A stretch of DNA of 10,981 nt from JBHENN01 sp046262015. Its GTDB lineage: Bacteria; Actinomycetota; CADDZG01; WHSQ01. The stretch spans positions 1 to 10,981 of the forward strand of contig JBHENN010000064.1 in assembly GCA_046262015.1 (NCBI GenBank). The letters are read 5' to 3'. Both the position numbers and the translations under genes were made by a program. Each line of letters starts with the position of its first letter. The first letter of the stretch is position 1. The notes below the pieces were generated by a model. It saw only the letters and a list, made by a program, of their open reading frames with translations. It did no database searches and had not been told where the DNA came from. Positions 1 through 6,993 of this stretch are shown here, piece by piece.

Positions 1-172
1 ACGCCTGGATTGCCTCGAGGAGCTGCAGGGTGTGATGGCCATCGTCGACCGCGGGACCTCCTCGGTCCGTCAACGGGAGGTGTTCGAACGCACGGGCGAC
101 CTCGCCGCGGTGGTGGACTCGCTTGTGGACGAGCTGAAGCGAGGCGCGCCGGTCCCGTTGCCGTCGCGCTAG
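1..172 (+). CDS. Carboxylate-amine ligase (glutamate-cysteine ligase type 2 family), C-terminal end only
   Basis: This is the last 56 codons of a gene that begins before the window, read from base 2 and ending in TAG at 170-172. The visible protein has the pattern RGTS-x3-RQ-x4-ER-x-GDL-x2-VVD-x-LV-x-EL. From memory this resembles the C-terminus of actinobacterial GCS2/YbdK-like carboxylate-amine ligases, which join an amino acid to a glutamate-type carboxylate using ATP. The catalytic core is outside the window, so the family call rests on this tail alone. A 7-bp GC hairpin follows at 186-203, and the sigma factor gene starts 92 nt downstream, so it is probably a separate transcription unit. 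Another enzyme with a similar helical tail cannot be excluded. Confidence 0.55.
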   Translation, partial: RLDCLEELQGVMAIVDRGTSSVRQREVFERTGDLAAVVDSLVDELKRGAPVPLPSR

Positions 173-185
173 GCATCCGGGATGG

Positions 186-203
186 GCGGCCGATCACGGC
201 CGC
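186..203 (+). terminator. GC hairpin, possible terminator of the upstream ligase gene
   Basis: GCGGCCG at 186-192 pairs perfectly with CGGCCGC at 197-203 around an ATCA tetraloop. It lies 14 nt after the stop codon of the first gene. There is no T-tract after it, so it is at best an atypical actinobacterial-type terminator. It could instead be a structured leader of the sigma factor transcript. Confidence 0.3.
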
Positions 204-264
204 GGTAACGCGGCGGCGTCCTGCGGCCAAGTACGGGTGTGAGCGCGGAGAGAAGGGCACCCAG

Positions 265-834
265 GTGAGCGGCAGCTCGAGGTCCGTGCCGCTCGCACGG
301 ATCGCGTATGAGCCGGATGCCTTCGAAACCTTCTACCGAGCACACGTAGAGGCCGTCCAGAGGTTCATCGCGCGCCGGGTGGAGGACCCCCATCGGGCCG
401 CGGACCTCACCGCGGAGGTGTTCCTCGCAGCCATCGAGTCGGCGCATACCTACCGCGCCGGTCGAGGCGAGCCGACCGGATGGCTGTATGGCGTGGCGCG
501 CAACGGCGTGGCGGCCGATCGGCGCCGGACCGCCCGCGAGCGCGGCGCGACCGGTCGCCTGGCTGGTCGGGCGCTGGTCGACGACGACGACATCGCCAGG
601 ATGGAGGAACGGATCGCCGCCGAGCAAGGATCCCGCCGCCTCTATCGCGCGATGGACAAGCTGTCCGAGGGAGAGCGAGGCGTGTTGGAGCTGGCCGCGC
701 TGGAGGGCCTGGCGCTCCACGAAGTCGCTCGGGCGCTCGGGATCACTCGTGGTGCCGCCCGGGTTCGGCTGCACCGTGCTCGCCGCCGTATGCGGCAACA
801 GCTCGCCCCGCTCGTCATGGAAGAGATCGTCTGA
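265..834 (+). CDS. ECF-type RNA polymerase sigma-70 factor
   Basis: The product has 189 residues. It directs RNA polymerase to a small set of promoters, usually in response to envelope or stress signals. Region 2 spans about residues 20-93 (FETFYRAHVEAVQRF, then the TGWLYGVARN segment typical of regions 2.3/2.4). Region 4 spans about 125-180 and carries the helix-turn-helix LHEVARALGITRGAARVRLHRA. I place the start at GTG 265, preceded by a GAGAAGGG ribosome-binding site. The frame is open upstream to about base 10, but that part has no sigma homology and overlaps the preceding gene. The next gene starts 19 nt after the stop and is probably co-transcribed. No promoter of its own is obvious. 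The ECF subgroup cannot be assigned by eye. Confidence 0.88.
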   Translation: MSGSSRSVPLARIAYEPDAFETFYRAHVEAVQRFIARRVEDPHRAADLTAEVFLAAIESAHTYRAGRGEPTGWLYGVARNGVAADRRRTARERGATGRLAGRALVDDDDIARMEERIAAEQGSRRLYRAMDKLSEGERGVLELAALEGLALHEVARALGITRGAARVRLHRARRRMRQQLAPLVMEEIV

Positions 835-853
835 ACCCCACAAGGAGGCATCG

Positions 854-1498
854 ATGAACGCTGTTCGACATCCCATGGAGCGATTCGAGGAACGGCTGCT
901 GACCGCGTTGAAGCAGGTGGTCGCCGAACGCGGTGCGCTCGTGCCGACGCCCGCGCCGGGAGAGGCGGCCCGCCCGGCGCGCCGGTCTGGGTGGAAGCCC
1001 GGGATCCTCGTGGCAGGCGCGGTCGCTCTCGGGCTCACCGTCACGGGGATCGTTGCCGTCGGGCCGGCCGGCACGCCGGCGTATGCGGTGACCTCGCAGG
1101 GCGACGGACGGGTTCGCGTCGAGATCAACCACCTCAGCGACGCCGACGGTCTCGAGCGCAAGCTCGAGCAGGCAGGCATCCCCGCGGCGGTGGACTACCT
1201 CGCCACCGGCATGTCGTGCAAGGAGCCGAGGTTCACCGCCGTGCCGGGGGACCCGCGCGACATGATCGGCTTCGAGGGCGGAGCCGACGGCTCGCTGGCC
1301 TTCACCCTCGACCGCGCCGACTTCGAAGGCGACCGGACCCTGGTCGTGGTCACCTCGGGTCCCAAGGAGGGTCCGCCGACCGGCGCGGACGTGATGGCGG
1401 TGATCGCCCGCGGGACGGTGGGTCCGTGCGAGCCGGTCGATGCGGCCTCCGGCACGCACACCCACCCCGCGGAGGACCCCGCCGTCCACGACAGCTGA
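854..1498 (+). CDS. Membrane-anchored extracytoplasmic protein partnered with the ECF sigma factor
   Basis: The product has 214 residues. The ATG is preceded by a strong AAGGAGG at 842-848. The N-terminal ~48 residues are cytoplasmic-type (charged, ending in an RPARRSGWK positive cluster), followed by one transmembrane helix at about 50-69. The rest is extracellular by the positive-inside rule. The outer domain begins around AYAVTSQGDGRVRVEIN, contains a Leu/Glu-rich helix at about 94-106, and has two cysteines (C122, C192) that could form a disulfide. The tail is His/Pro-rich. It follows the sigma gene by 19 nt, and the topology is that of a one-pass anti-sigma factor. However, I see no zinc-binding HxxxCxxC anti-sigma motif, so that role is inferred from position. 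Similar AYAV-type proteins following ECF genes in other actinobacteria are recalled, with no known function. Confidence 0.75.
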   Translation: MNAVRHPMERFEERLLTALKQVVAERGALVPTPAPGEAARPARRSGWKPGILVAGAVALGLTVTGIVAVGPAGTPAYAVTSQGDGRVRVEINHLSDADGLERKLEQAGIPAAVDYLATGMSCKEPRFTAVPGDPRDMIGFEGGADGSLAFTLDRADFEGDRTLVVVTSGPKEGPPTGADVMAVIARGTVGPCEPVDAASGTHTHPAEDPAVHDS

Positions 1499-1508
1499 AC
1501 GTGAGGTG

Positions 1509-1535
1509 GCCCGGCTCGTACGATGCGGGCCGGGC
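1509..1535. terminator. Inverted repeat between convergent genes, possible bidirectional terminator
   Basis: GCCCGGC at 1509-1515 pairs with GCCGGGC at 1529-1535 across a 13-nt loop. It lies in the 57-nt gap between the sigma-partner gene (plus) and selB (minus), whose stop codons face each other. A second GC palindrome (GCCGGGCCCGGC, 1529-1540) overlaps it. No T-tract is present on either side, so termination is inferred from position and symmetry only. Confidence 0.3.
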
Positions 1536-1555
1536 CCGGCGGGGGCCGCGACGTT

Positions 1556-3394
1556 CTACCGACGAGGTCCGAGAGCGCGCACGTCGCCCTGCCGGCGCGT
1601 CGCGCCGGTCGAGTCCAGCCACTCGCACAGCGGCACCGCGTACTTACGCGTCGTGTCGAGGAGGTCGCGGATCTGGGCTACCGTCACCGGCCCGTGTTCC
1701 TCGATGTAAGCGCGCACCATCGTGCGGGCATCGTCGGCTTGGGCGCGCGACAAAAAGAAGTCCCCGACCCTCACGAGGTCGCCTGAGTCAACGAGGGAGC
1801 GGATCAGCGCGGCGTCACCTCCGAGCTCCTTGGCAAGGGGGGGCTGGAACCCGTTGCTTTCCACGGCGCGCACGAGGTCGTCCCGGACGCGTTGCTGCTC
1901 CGGCGCCAGGTCGACCCGGTGGGACGCCAGGCGGATGGTCGCTTCCTCGGCCGTCGTCTCGGGCGTCAGCGCGGTGAGCGCCTCGAACGCCTCGGGGTCG
2001 ATGTCGAGCGCCGCGCGTGCGGCCTCGCGGCTCATGCCCCGCTCGAGCGGATGGGCGCGGTGGTGCTCGCCGAGGGTGGTGAGCAACCGTGCGCGCAGCT
2101 CCTCGACGCGTGCCGCCGCGTAGAGGCGCCGCCCCAGCCGGTGCACCCCCGGCAGCTCGGTGGGCGCGCCGGGGACGCGGAGCGCAGCCTCGGCCGCGTC
2201 GAGAGGGCCGGCGTGTTCGACGAGCGCGACCAGTGCCTGCTCAGGCGGCGCCCCGCGTGACCTTTCGAGCAGCCCGATGCGGCCGTCGCCGGTCCGCCGC
2301 GCCGGCGTGGGCATCGGGTCGAGGACCTCACCGCCGCCGAAGGTGAGGATCCGTCCCGCGTCGCGCAGCACGAAGCGGTCGCCGCGCGTCAGCGGAAGAG
2401 GATCCCGCAGCAGCAGCTGCGCGAAGCCTCGCTCGCCCGGCCCGAGGCGCTCGCCCGCCAGCAGCCTTATCCGTACCGGTGTCTCGGCCGAGCCGGCGTA
2501 CAAGAGGTGCGCGCCGCGCTCGGTCAGCTCGTGCTCGCGGCGCGCCAGCGACGCCGGCAGCACTCGCAGCTCGACGTCCAGCCGGTCGGTCGAGCGCCAT
2601 GGCCCGGGCCGGACGATGGCATCGCCGCGCTCCGCGCCTTGACGTGCAAGCCCGGCCAGGTTCAAGGCGACCCGGTTGCCCGGCTCGATCGAGGCCACCT
2701 CTTTCTTGTGGCTCTGGATCGTGCGGATGCGCGCCGGGCGTACCTCGTGGGCCCGCCGCACCTCGACCTCGTCGCCGGCGTGCAGGCTGCCGCCGGCGAG
2801 CGTGCCCGTCACCACCGTGCCTGCCCCGCCGATGGTGAACACCCGATCCACCCACAGCCGCGGGCGTCCTTCGTCAACTGCGGGGGGGGTCGAGCCGACC
2901 AGCCGGTCGAGCTCCTCGACGAGCCGGTCGATCCCCTCGCCGGTGACCGCGCTGCACGGGACCACCGGCGCGCCTGCGAGGGTGGACGGCGCGAGGTGCT
3001 CCTCGACCTCGGCCTGCGCGAGCTCGACGAGTTCGGCATCGACGGTGTCGATCTTGGTGAGGGCGACGACGCCCGCGGACACGCCGAGGAGATCGATGAC
3101 CGACAGGTGCTCGGCGGACTGCGGTTTCCATCCTTCGTTGGCGGCGACCACGAACAGGCAGATCGAGACACCGCCGGCTCCCGCGAGCATGTTCTTGATG
3201 AACCGCTCGTGGCCCGGCACGTCGACGATCCCGATCTCCCGCCCGGACGGCAGCGGGAGCCACGCGAAGCCAAGGTCGATCGTGAGTCCCCGGCGCTTCT
3301 CTTCTTCGAAGCGATCCGGGTCGATGCCGGTGAGGCGAGTGACCAGCGACGACTTCCCATGGTCGACGTGCCCCGCGGTCCCGATCACGTGCAT
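1556..3394 (-). CDS. selB: Selenocysteine-specific translation elongation factor SelB
   Basis: The product has 612 residues. It is a GTPase that carries selenocysteyl-tRNA(Sec) to ribosomes stalled at UGA by binding an mRNA SECIS hairpin. The GTPase motifs are intact: P-loop GHVDHGKS at residues 8-15, DVPGH at 58-62, TKID at 113-116 and CSA at 147-149. EF-Tu-like beta domains follow, then a C-terminal array of winged helices whose last module (about 560-612) ends in the SelB-type CEWLDSTGATRRQGD segment. ATG 3394 is chosen because MHVIGTAGHVDHGKSS is the normal SelB N-terminus. The open frame continues upstream, but that extension is low-complexity and unlike SelB. There is no Shine-Dalgarno, and a TATCGT -10-like hexamer sits 6 nt before the ATG, so the mRNA may be leaderless. 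selA is on the same strand about 1.6 kb away, beyond two opposite-strand genes. Confidence 0.95.
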   Translation of the reverse strand: MHVIGTAGHVDHGKSSLVTRLTGIDPDRFEEEKRRGLTIDLGFAWLPLPSGREIGIVDVPGHERFIKNMLAGAGGVSICLFVVAANEGWKPQSAEHLSVIDLLGVSAGVVALTKIDTVDAELVELAQAEVEEHLAPSTLAGAPVVPCSAVTGEGIDRLVEELDRLVGSTPPAVDEGRPRLWVDRVFTIGGAGTVVTGTLAGGSLHAGDEVEVRRAHEVRPARIRTIQSHKKEVASIEPGNRVALNLAGLARQGAERGDAIVRPGPWRSTDRLDVELRVLPASLARREHELTERGAHLLYAGSAETPVRIRLLAGERLGPGERGFAQLLLRDPLPLTRGDRFVLRDAGRILTFGGGEVLDPMPTPARRTGDGRIGLLERSRGAPPEQALVALVEHAGPLDAAEAALRVPGAPTELPGVHRLGRRLYAAARVEELRARLLTTLGEHHRAHPLERGMSREAARAALDIDPEAFEALTALTPETTAEEATIRLASHRVDLAPEQQRVRDDLVRAVESNGFQPPLAKELGGDAALIRSLVDSGDLVRVGDFFLSRAQADDARTMVRAYIEEHGPVTVAQIRDLLDTTRKYAVPLCEWLDSTGATRRQGDVRALGPRR

Positions 3395-3400
3395 AGGCCG

Positions 3401-3406
3401 ACGATA
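3401..3406 (-). promoter_or_regulatory. Candidate -10 element for leaderless selB mRNA
   Basis: Read on the minus strand this is TATCGT, matching TANNNT, and it ends 6 nt before the selB ATG. Together with the lack of a ribosome-binding site it suggests that transcription starts at or near the start codon. No convincing -35 is seen. The element lies inside the 91-nt region shared with the divergent HAD gene. Confidence 0.3.
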
Positions 3407-3451
3407 GCGGCCACGCGGGCGCGGCCGCGGGCCGTCGCCCGCCGAACCTTC

Positions 3452-3476
3452 GTTTGCTCGGCGCGCCCGGGGGTAG
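3452..3476 (+). promoter_or_regulatory. Sigma-B-type promoter of the HAD phosphatase gene
   Basis: GTTTGC at 3452-3457 and GGGTAG at 3471-3476 are separated by 13 nt. This matches the general-stress sigma-B pattern (GTTTAA, 12-14 nt, GGGTAT). The expected start site is about 3483-3485, directly at the GTG start at 3486, so the transcript would be leaderless. The same architecture recurs before the next gene at 4145-4169, which strengthens the call. It lies in the divergent region shared with selB. Confidence 0.6.
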
Positions 3477-3485
3477 GGCGCCTGT

Positions 3486-4136
3486 GTGAAACCGGCTGCC
3501 ATCCTCGATGTCGACGGAACGCTCGTCGACACCAACTACCACCACGCGCTCGCGTGGTATCGGGGTTTCCGGCAACACGGTCTGGTCCTGCCGATGTGGG
3601 AGATCCACCGCGCCATCGGGATGGGCGGCGATCACATGATCGAGAAGCTCGCCGGGGAGAAGGTCGAAGCCGAGCTCGGAGACGACATCCGCGCGGCGGA
3701 GAAGGCCCTGTACCTCGCCCTGATCGAAGAGGTGGAACCCATGCGAGGAGCGCGCGAGCTGTTGATGGAGCTACGCGAGCGCGGGCACGCGGTCGTACTG
3801 GCAAGCTCGGCCAAGGCGGCCGAGGTCGATCACTACGTCGACCTGCTCCAGGCACGAAAGGTCGTCGACGGGTGGACCACCTCGGACGACGTTGCCGCGA
3901 CCAAGCCCGACCCCGACCTGATAAAGGCCGCCTTGGAGAAGGCGGGATCGAAGAAGGCGGTCATGGTCGGCGACTCCGTCTACGACTGCATCTCGGCCAA
4001 ACGTGCCGGCGTCGCCACGATCGGAGTGCTCACCGGGGGCTTCTCCGAACAGGAGCTGCGCGATGCCGGCGCCGTCGCGGTGTTCGAGTCGATCGAGGAC
4101 ATCCGCCGCAACATCGACGAGACACCCTTCGGCTGA
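3486..4136 (+). CDS. HAD-superfamily hydrolase (phosphoglycolate phosphatase-like)
   Basis: The product has 216 residues. It is a cytoplasmic phosphatase of the haloacid dehalogenase superfamily, Mg-dependent, forming an aspartyl-phosphate intermediate. All four motifs are visible: DVDGTLVDT with nucleophile D8 and acid/base D10, LASS with S107/S108, K140 in the TKPDPD motif, and GDSVYD with D163 and D167. The segment between motifs I and II (about 15-85) is a helical cap of the phosphoglycolate phosphatase/beta-phosphoglucomutase type. The substrate cannot be read from sequence. The start is GTG 3486, because the GTG at 3484 runs straight into a stop. A sigma-B-like promoter abuts the start, implying stress induction and a leaderless mRNA. 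It is divergent from selB. The downstream DUF892 gene has its own copy of the same promoter, so the two appear co-regulated rather than strictly in one operon. Confidence 0.9.
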   Translation: MKPAAILDVDGTLVDTNYHHALAWYRGFRQHGLVLPMWEIHRAIGMGGDHMIEKLAGEKVEAELGDDIRAAEKALYLALIEEVEPMRGARELLMELRERGHAVVLASSAKAAEVDHYVDLLQARKVVDGWTTSDDVAATKPDPDLIKAALEKAGSKKAVMVGDSVYDCISAKRAGVATIGVLTGGFSEQELRDAGAVAVFESIEDIRRNIDETPFG

Positions 4137-4144
4137 CCGGCGGT

Positions 4145-4169
4145 GTTAGCGCCCACCGACGGCGGGTAG
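4145..4169 (+). promoter_or_regulatory. Sigma-B-type promoter of the DUF892/ferritin-like gene
   Basis: GTTAGC at 4145-4150 and GGGTAG at 4164-4169 are separated by 13 nt. This is the same spacing and nearly the same hexamers as the promoter at 3452-3476, and both continue as GGGTAGGG. A start near 4176 would give a leader of about 43 nt that contains the GGAAGGAG ribosome-binding site at about 4201-4208. Confidence 0.6.
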
Positions 4170-4218
4170 GGAACCTTCGGACGCCCCGAGCGCGATCTAT
4201 CGGAAGGAGACGTTCGCC

Positions 4219-4926
4219 ATGTCCCAAGGCAAGCAACAGATCATCAAGTACCTCCTCGAGGCGCGCGCCCACGAGCGCGCCCTCATCACCACTCTCACCG
4301 CCCACATCAAGATCACCGAGCCGGGCACCTACCGGCGCCTCCTCGAGCAGCACCGGCGCGAGACCCAGGATCACGCCGAACGGGTGCAGCGCCGTCTCGA
4401 CCAGCTCGGCGCGCAGCGGAGCCTCTTCCAGGCCGGTTTCGGTGTGGTCCAGACGGCGGTCGAGCAGGGACTCGTGCTCGCCAAAGGGCCGATGGACATG
4501 GTTCGTGGGAAGAGCAGCGCCGAGAAGATGCTGAAGAACGCGCGCGACGAGGCGATGACCGAGGTTCTCGAGATCTCCACCTACGAGGCGATCGAGAACC
4601 TGGCGTCTGCCCTCGGCGACCTCCAGACGGCCGAGCTCGCGGCGGTCATACGCGCCGACGAGGAGCGCATGCTGGCGGCCCTGCGCGCCGAGATCCCCAA
4701 TCTCACGGAGGCCTTGCTCGAGCAAGAGGTCCCCGTCACAGAGCGCAGTGCAGCCGGCCGCAAGCAGCCGTGGCCCGGCTACGACGACCAGACGGTCGAC
4801 GACATCCAGCGGCGGCTCGCGGGCTCTCCCGAGGTGGTGCGCGCCAAGGTGCGCGACTACGAGCGGGCCCACAAGAACCGCAAGACGGTTATCGAGGCCG
4901 CCGAACGCGAGGCGGCCTCGGTCTGA
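4219..4926 (+). CDS. DUF892/YciF-like ferritin-fold stress protein with extra C-terminal domain
   Basis: The product has 235 residues and is almost entirely helical. Residues ~5-160 fit the DUF892 (YciE/YciF) four-helix ferritin-like fold. E14, E47, E118, E124 and E148 lie in the helices where such proteins hold a di-metal site. The EVLEISTYEAIENLA helix (115-129) and TAELAAVIRADEERM (137-151) are characteristic. These proteins are stress-induced; their chemistry is poorly known. Residues ~180-235 form a separate tail beginning PWPGYDDQTVDDI and ending around YERAHKNRKTVIE. I recognise this as a recurrent small helical module appended to actinobacterial stress proteins, function unknown. A good ribosome-binding site and a sigma-B-like promoter precede the ATG. 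The stop codon faces selA's stop across a 25-nt convergent gap. Confidence 0.8.
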   Translation: MSQGKQQIIKYLLEARAHERALITTLTAHIKITEPGTYRRLLEQHRRETQDHAERVQRRLDQLGAQRSLFQAGFGVVQTAVEQGLVLAKGPMDMVRGKSSAEKMLKNARDEAMTEVLEISTYEAIENLASALGDLQTAELAAVIRADEERMLAALRAEIPNLTEALLEQEVPVTERSAAGRKQPWPGYDDQTVDDIQRRLAGSPEVVRAKVRDYERAHKNRKTVIEAAEREAASV

Positions 4927-4951
4927 GCCAGCACTTTGCCGCGCCGGGTCG

Positions 4952-6316
4952 CTAGGACAGGGCGGCTACGACCAGCTCGATCAGGCGGGCATCGGCCTCG
5001 GGCGAGACGGTGCGGAGGTCGAGCAGGAGCCGGTCCCCTTCGATGCGCCCCAGCACGGGGGTATCGGCGTGGCGGAGCGATCGCTCCAGCTCGGCGGTGC
5101 TCTTGTCGGGGTGCACGACGGCGACCGCCCACGAGTCGAGCTCGGCTCCCGGCAGCGACCCGCCCCCGATCGCCGCGCTCGACCCGACCGCTTCGGACTT
5201 GACACCGGCGTCGCCACACCGATCGGACAGCGCGCGTGCAACGGTTTGGGCGCGCCGCTCGAGGTCGGCGAGGTCGGCACCGGCCATGGCGAAGAAGGGC
5301 AGCTCTCGCTCGCGTCCCTCCATATAGATGCGCAGCGTGGCGCTCAGCGCGGCGAGCGTCATCTTGTCGGGTCTGACGACGCGCAGCAGCGGGTGATGGC
5401 GGAGGTGGGCGATCAACGTCTCGCGCCCCGCGATGACGCCGCACTGGGGTCCCCCCAGCAGCTTGTCGCCGGAGAACGTGACCACGTCGGCGCCGTCCGC
5501 GAGCGCGACGTCCACCGGGGGGTCCGAGTCCTCCAGCCCATCGTTGGGAGTACGCAGCAACCCGGACCCGATGTCGTGGATGAACCGGACGCCGCGTCCC
5601 TTAGCCACGCGCGCCACCTCGCGCGCTGCCACCCCTGCGGTGAAACCCACGATCTGGTAGTTGGACGGATGGACCTTGAGGATCGCGCCGGTCTCGGGGG
5701 TGATCGCCCGCTCGTAGTCGGCCAGGTGCGTGCGATTGGTCGTGCCGATCTCGATCACGCGTACGCCCGCTGCGGCCATCACATCGGGGATGCGGAACTC
5801 GCCGCCGATCTCCACGAGCTCGCCTCGACTGATGATGACCTCACGCCCGGCGCACAGCCCCGCGAGCACCAGCAGCACCGCGGCGGCGTTGTTGTTGACG
5901 ACCAGCGCGGCTTCGGCGCCCGTCAAGGTGGTAAGCGCCTCGGTCGCATGCGAGTAGCGATCTCCCCTCCGACCTCCCACGAGGTCGTACTCGAGGTTGG
6001 AGTAGTCACCAGCGACGCGCGCGACCTCGTCGAGCTGCTCGCGTCCGAGAGGGACACGCCCGAGGTTCGTGTGTATCAGTACTCCGGTGGCGTTGAGGAC
6101 CGGCCGCAACAAGGCCCGCGTCCGCTCCTGTAGGAGCGCCCGGGCGTCGTCGACGACGCGTTCGAAGGAGGGAGGTTCCCCGCCGCCGCGTATCTGCTCG
6201 CGCGCGAGGTCGACGGCGCGCCGCGCGGCACCGGTGACGGCCGGGGCCGGTCCCGCTCCTTCCAGCGCGGCCACGAGCCGGTCGATCGAGGGCAGCGACC
6301 TGAAAGCATCCGACAT
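4952..6316 (-). CDS. selA: L-seryl-tRNA(Sec) selenium transferase SelA
   Basis: The product has 454 residues, close to the usual 450-465. It is a PLP enzyme that converts Ser-tRNA(Sec) to Sec-tRNA(Sec) using selenophosphate. The PLP lysine is K285 in the invariant FSGDKLLGGPQ segment. Other SelA signatures are NATGVLIHTNLGR (75-87), NLEYDLVGGRRGDR (107-120), VNNNAAAVLL (140-149), GELVEIGGEFRIPDVM (165-180) and the RPDKMTLAAL segment. The N-terminal helical domain that binds the tRNA(Sec) D-arm is present (residues 1-70). ATG 6316 is chosen because it gives the normal SelA N-terminus. It lies 4 nt after the stop of the response regulator gene, so the two are probably co-transcribed and translationally coupled. 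It works with SelB at 1556-3394. SelD and tRNA(Sec) must be encoded elsewhere. Confidence 0.95.
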   Translation of the reverse strand: MSDAFRSLPSIDRLVAALEGAGPAPAVTGAARRAVDLAREQIRGGGEPPSFERVVDDARALLQERTRALLRPVLNATGVLIHTNLGRVPLGREQLDEVARVAGDYSNLEYDLVGGRRGDRYSHATEALTTLTGAEAALVVNNNAAAVLLVLAGLCAGREVIISRGELVEIGGEFRIPDVMAAAGVRVIEIGTTNRTHLADYERAITPETGAILKVHPSNYQIVGFTAGVAAREVARVAKGRGVRFIHDIGSGLLRTPNDGLEDSDPPVDVALADGADVVTFSGDKLLGGPQCGVIAGRETLIAHLRHHPLLRVVRPDKMTLAALSATLRIYMEGRERELPFFAMAGADLADLERRAQTVARALSDRCGDAGVKSEAVGSSAAIGGGSLPGAELDSWAVAVVHPDKSTAELERSLRHADTPVLGRIEGDRLLLDLRTVSPEADARLIELVVAALS

Positions 6317-6320
6317 GCCG

Positions 6321-6986
6321 CTAGACCTGGAGATCGAGTATGCGTCGGCGGATCGCCTCCTGAACCGCAGAGACACGGTTGTTCACCTGCAGCTTGGAGT
6401 AGATGTTGGCGATATGCGTCGTCACCGTGCGGTCGGAGACATGCAAGCGCGACGCGATGGTCTTGTTGGGCAAGCCGTCGCTCATGTGCTTCAGGATCTC
6501 CCGTTCCCTCGGTGTTAGCGGTTGGAAGACATCGGGCTGATCGGTCTCTTGATAGCTCTGGAACTCCGATAACACCCGGCTCGCGATCTCCGGATCTATG
6601 CGTACCTCGCCGCGTGCGACCGCCCTGACGGTGTCCACGACCTCGTCCAGTCCGGCCGTCTTCAGCAGGTAGCCCGAGGCTCCCGCTTTCACCGCGTCGA
6701 ACACGAACCGCTGCTCGTCGTGACCCGAGAGGACGACCACGCCAACGTTGGGGTAGCGGTGCTTGACGTCGCGGGTGGACTCGATCCCGTCCTTGTTGGG
6801 CATCACGACGTCGATCAGCACCACGTCGGGTTGGGTCTCCTCGACGAGGTCCGCCAGGCCCATCCCGTCAGCGGCCTCTCCGACGACCGTCACGTCGTCC
6901 TCGGTCTCCAGCATGGTCTTGATGCCCCGACGGAGGAGATCGTGATCGTCCACGAGAACCACTCGCACCGGTTCGCGAGTCTCCAT
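6321..6986 (-). CDS. NarL/FixJ (LuxR-type) two-component response regulator
   Basis: The product has 221 residues from the chosen start. The receiver domain is complete: acidic pair D13/D14, phosphorylation site D59 (LIDVVMP), S87 and K109 (YLLK). The C-terminal LuxR/GerE helix-turn-helix (about 157-215) contains LTPREREILKHMSDG and NKTIASRLHVSDRTVTTHIANIYSKL in sequence, which is the DNA-binding unit. I prefer ATG 6986 (METREPVRVV) because a TATCAT hexamer lies 7 nt upstream, suggesting a leaderless mRNA. ATG 6995 or 7010 would add 3 or 8 residues, none with a ribosome-binding site. No histidine kinase is nearby, so it is an orphan in this window. It ends 4 nt before selA, which implies a shared transcript. 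Its target genes and signal are unknown. Confidence 0.92.
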   Translation of the reverse strand: METREPVRVVLVDDHDLLRRGIKTMLETEDDVTVVGEAADGMGLADLVEETQPDVVLIDVVMPNKDGIESTRDVKHRYPNVGVVVLSGHDEQRFVFDAVKAGASGYLLKTAGLDEVVDTVRAVARGEVRIDPEIASRVLSEFQSYQETDQPDVFQPLTPREREILKHMSDGLPNKTIASRLHVSDRTVTTHIANIYSKLQVNNRVSAVQEAIRRRILDLQV

Positions 6987-6993
6987 GACGGGC

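Noticed and set aside
10..264. N-terminal extension of the sigma factor back to base 10
   Set aside because: The segment has no sigma similarity, overlaps the end of the upstream ligase gene in another frame and includes the 186-203 hairpin. GTG 265 has a ribosome-binding site.
169..1179. Long minus-strand frame antisense to the sigma factor gene (336 codons)
   Set aside because: Low-complexity Arg/Ser/Pro sequence with no domain. The sigma factor on the plus strand is clear.
4134..4166. UGA readthrough as selenocysteine in genes next to selA/selB
   Set aside because: The frames after the TGA stops of the HAD, DUF892, sigma factor and M15 genes end quickly and show no conserved extension or Sec-type motif.
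2507..4534. Very long open frame on the plus strand opposite selB, running into the HAD and DUF892 genes (675 codons)
   Set aside because: It is Arg/Pro/His-rich shadow coding produced by GC-rich third positions. It crosses several genes with clear family motifs in other frames.
4748..6133. Long plus-strand frame antisense to selA (461 codons)
   Set aside because: No recognisable domain. selA on the other strand has full-length conserved motifs including the PLP lysine.
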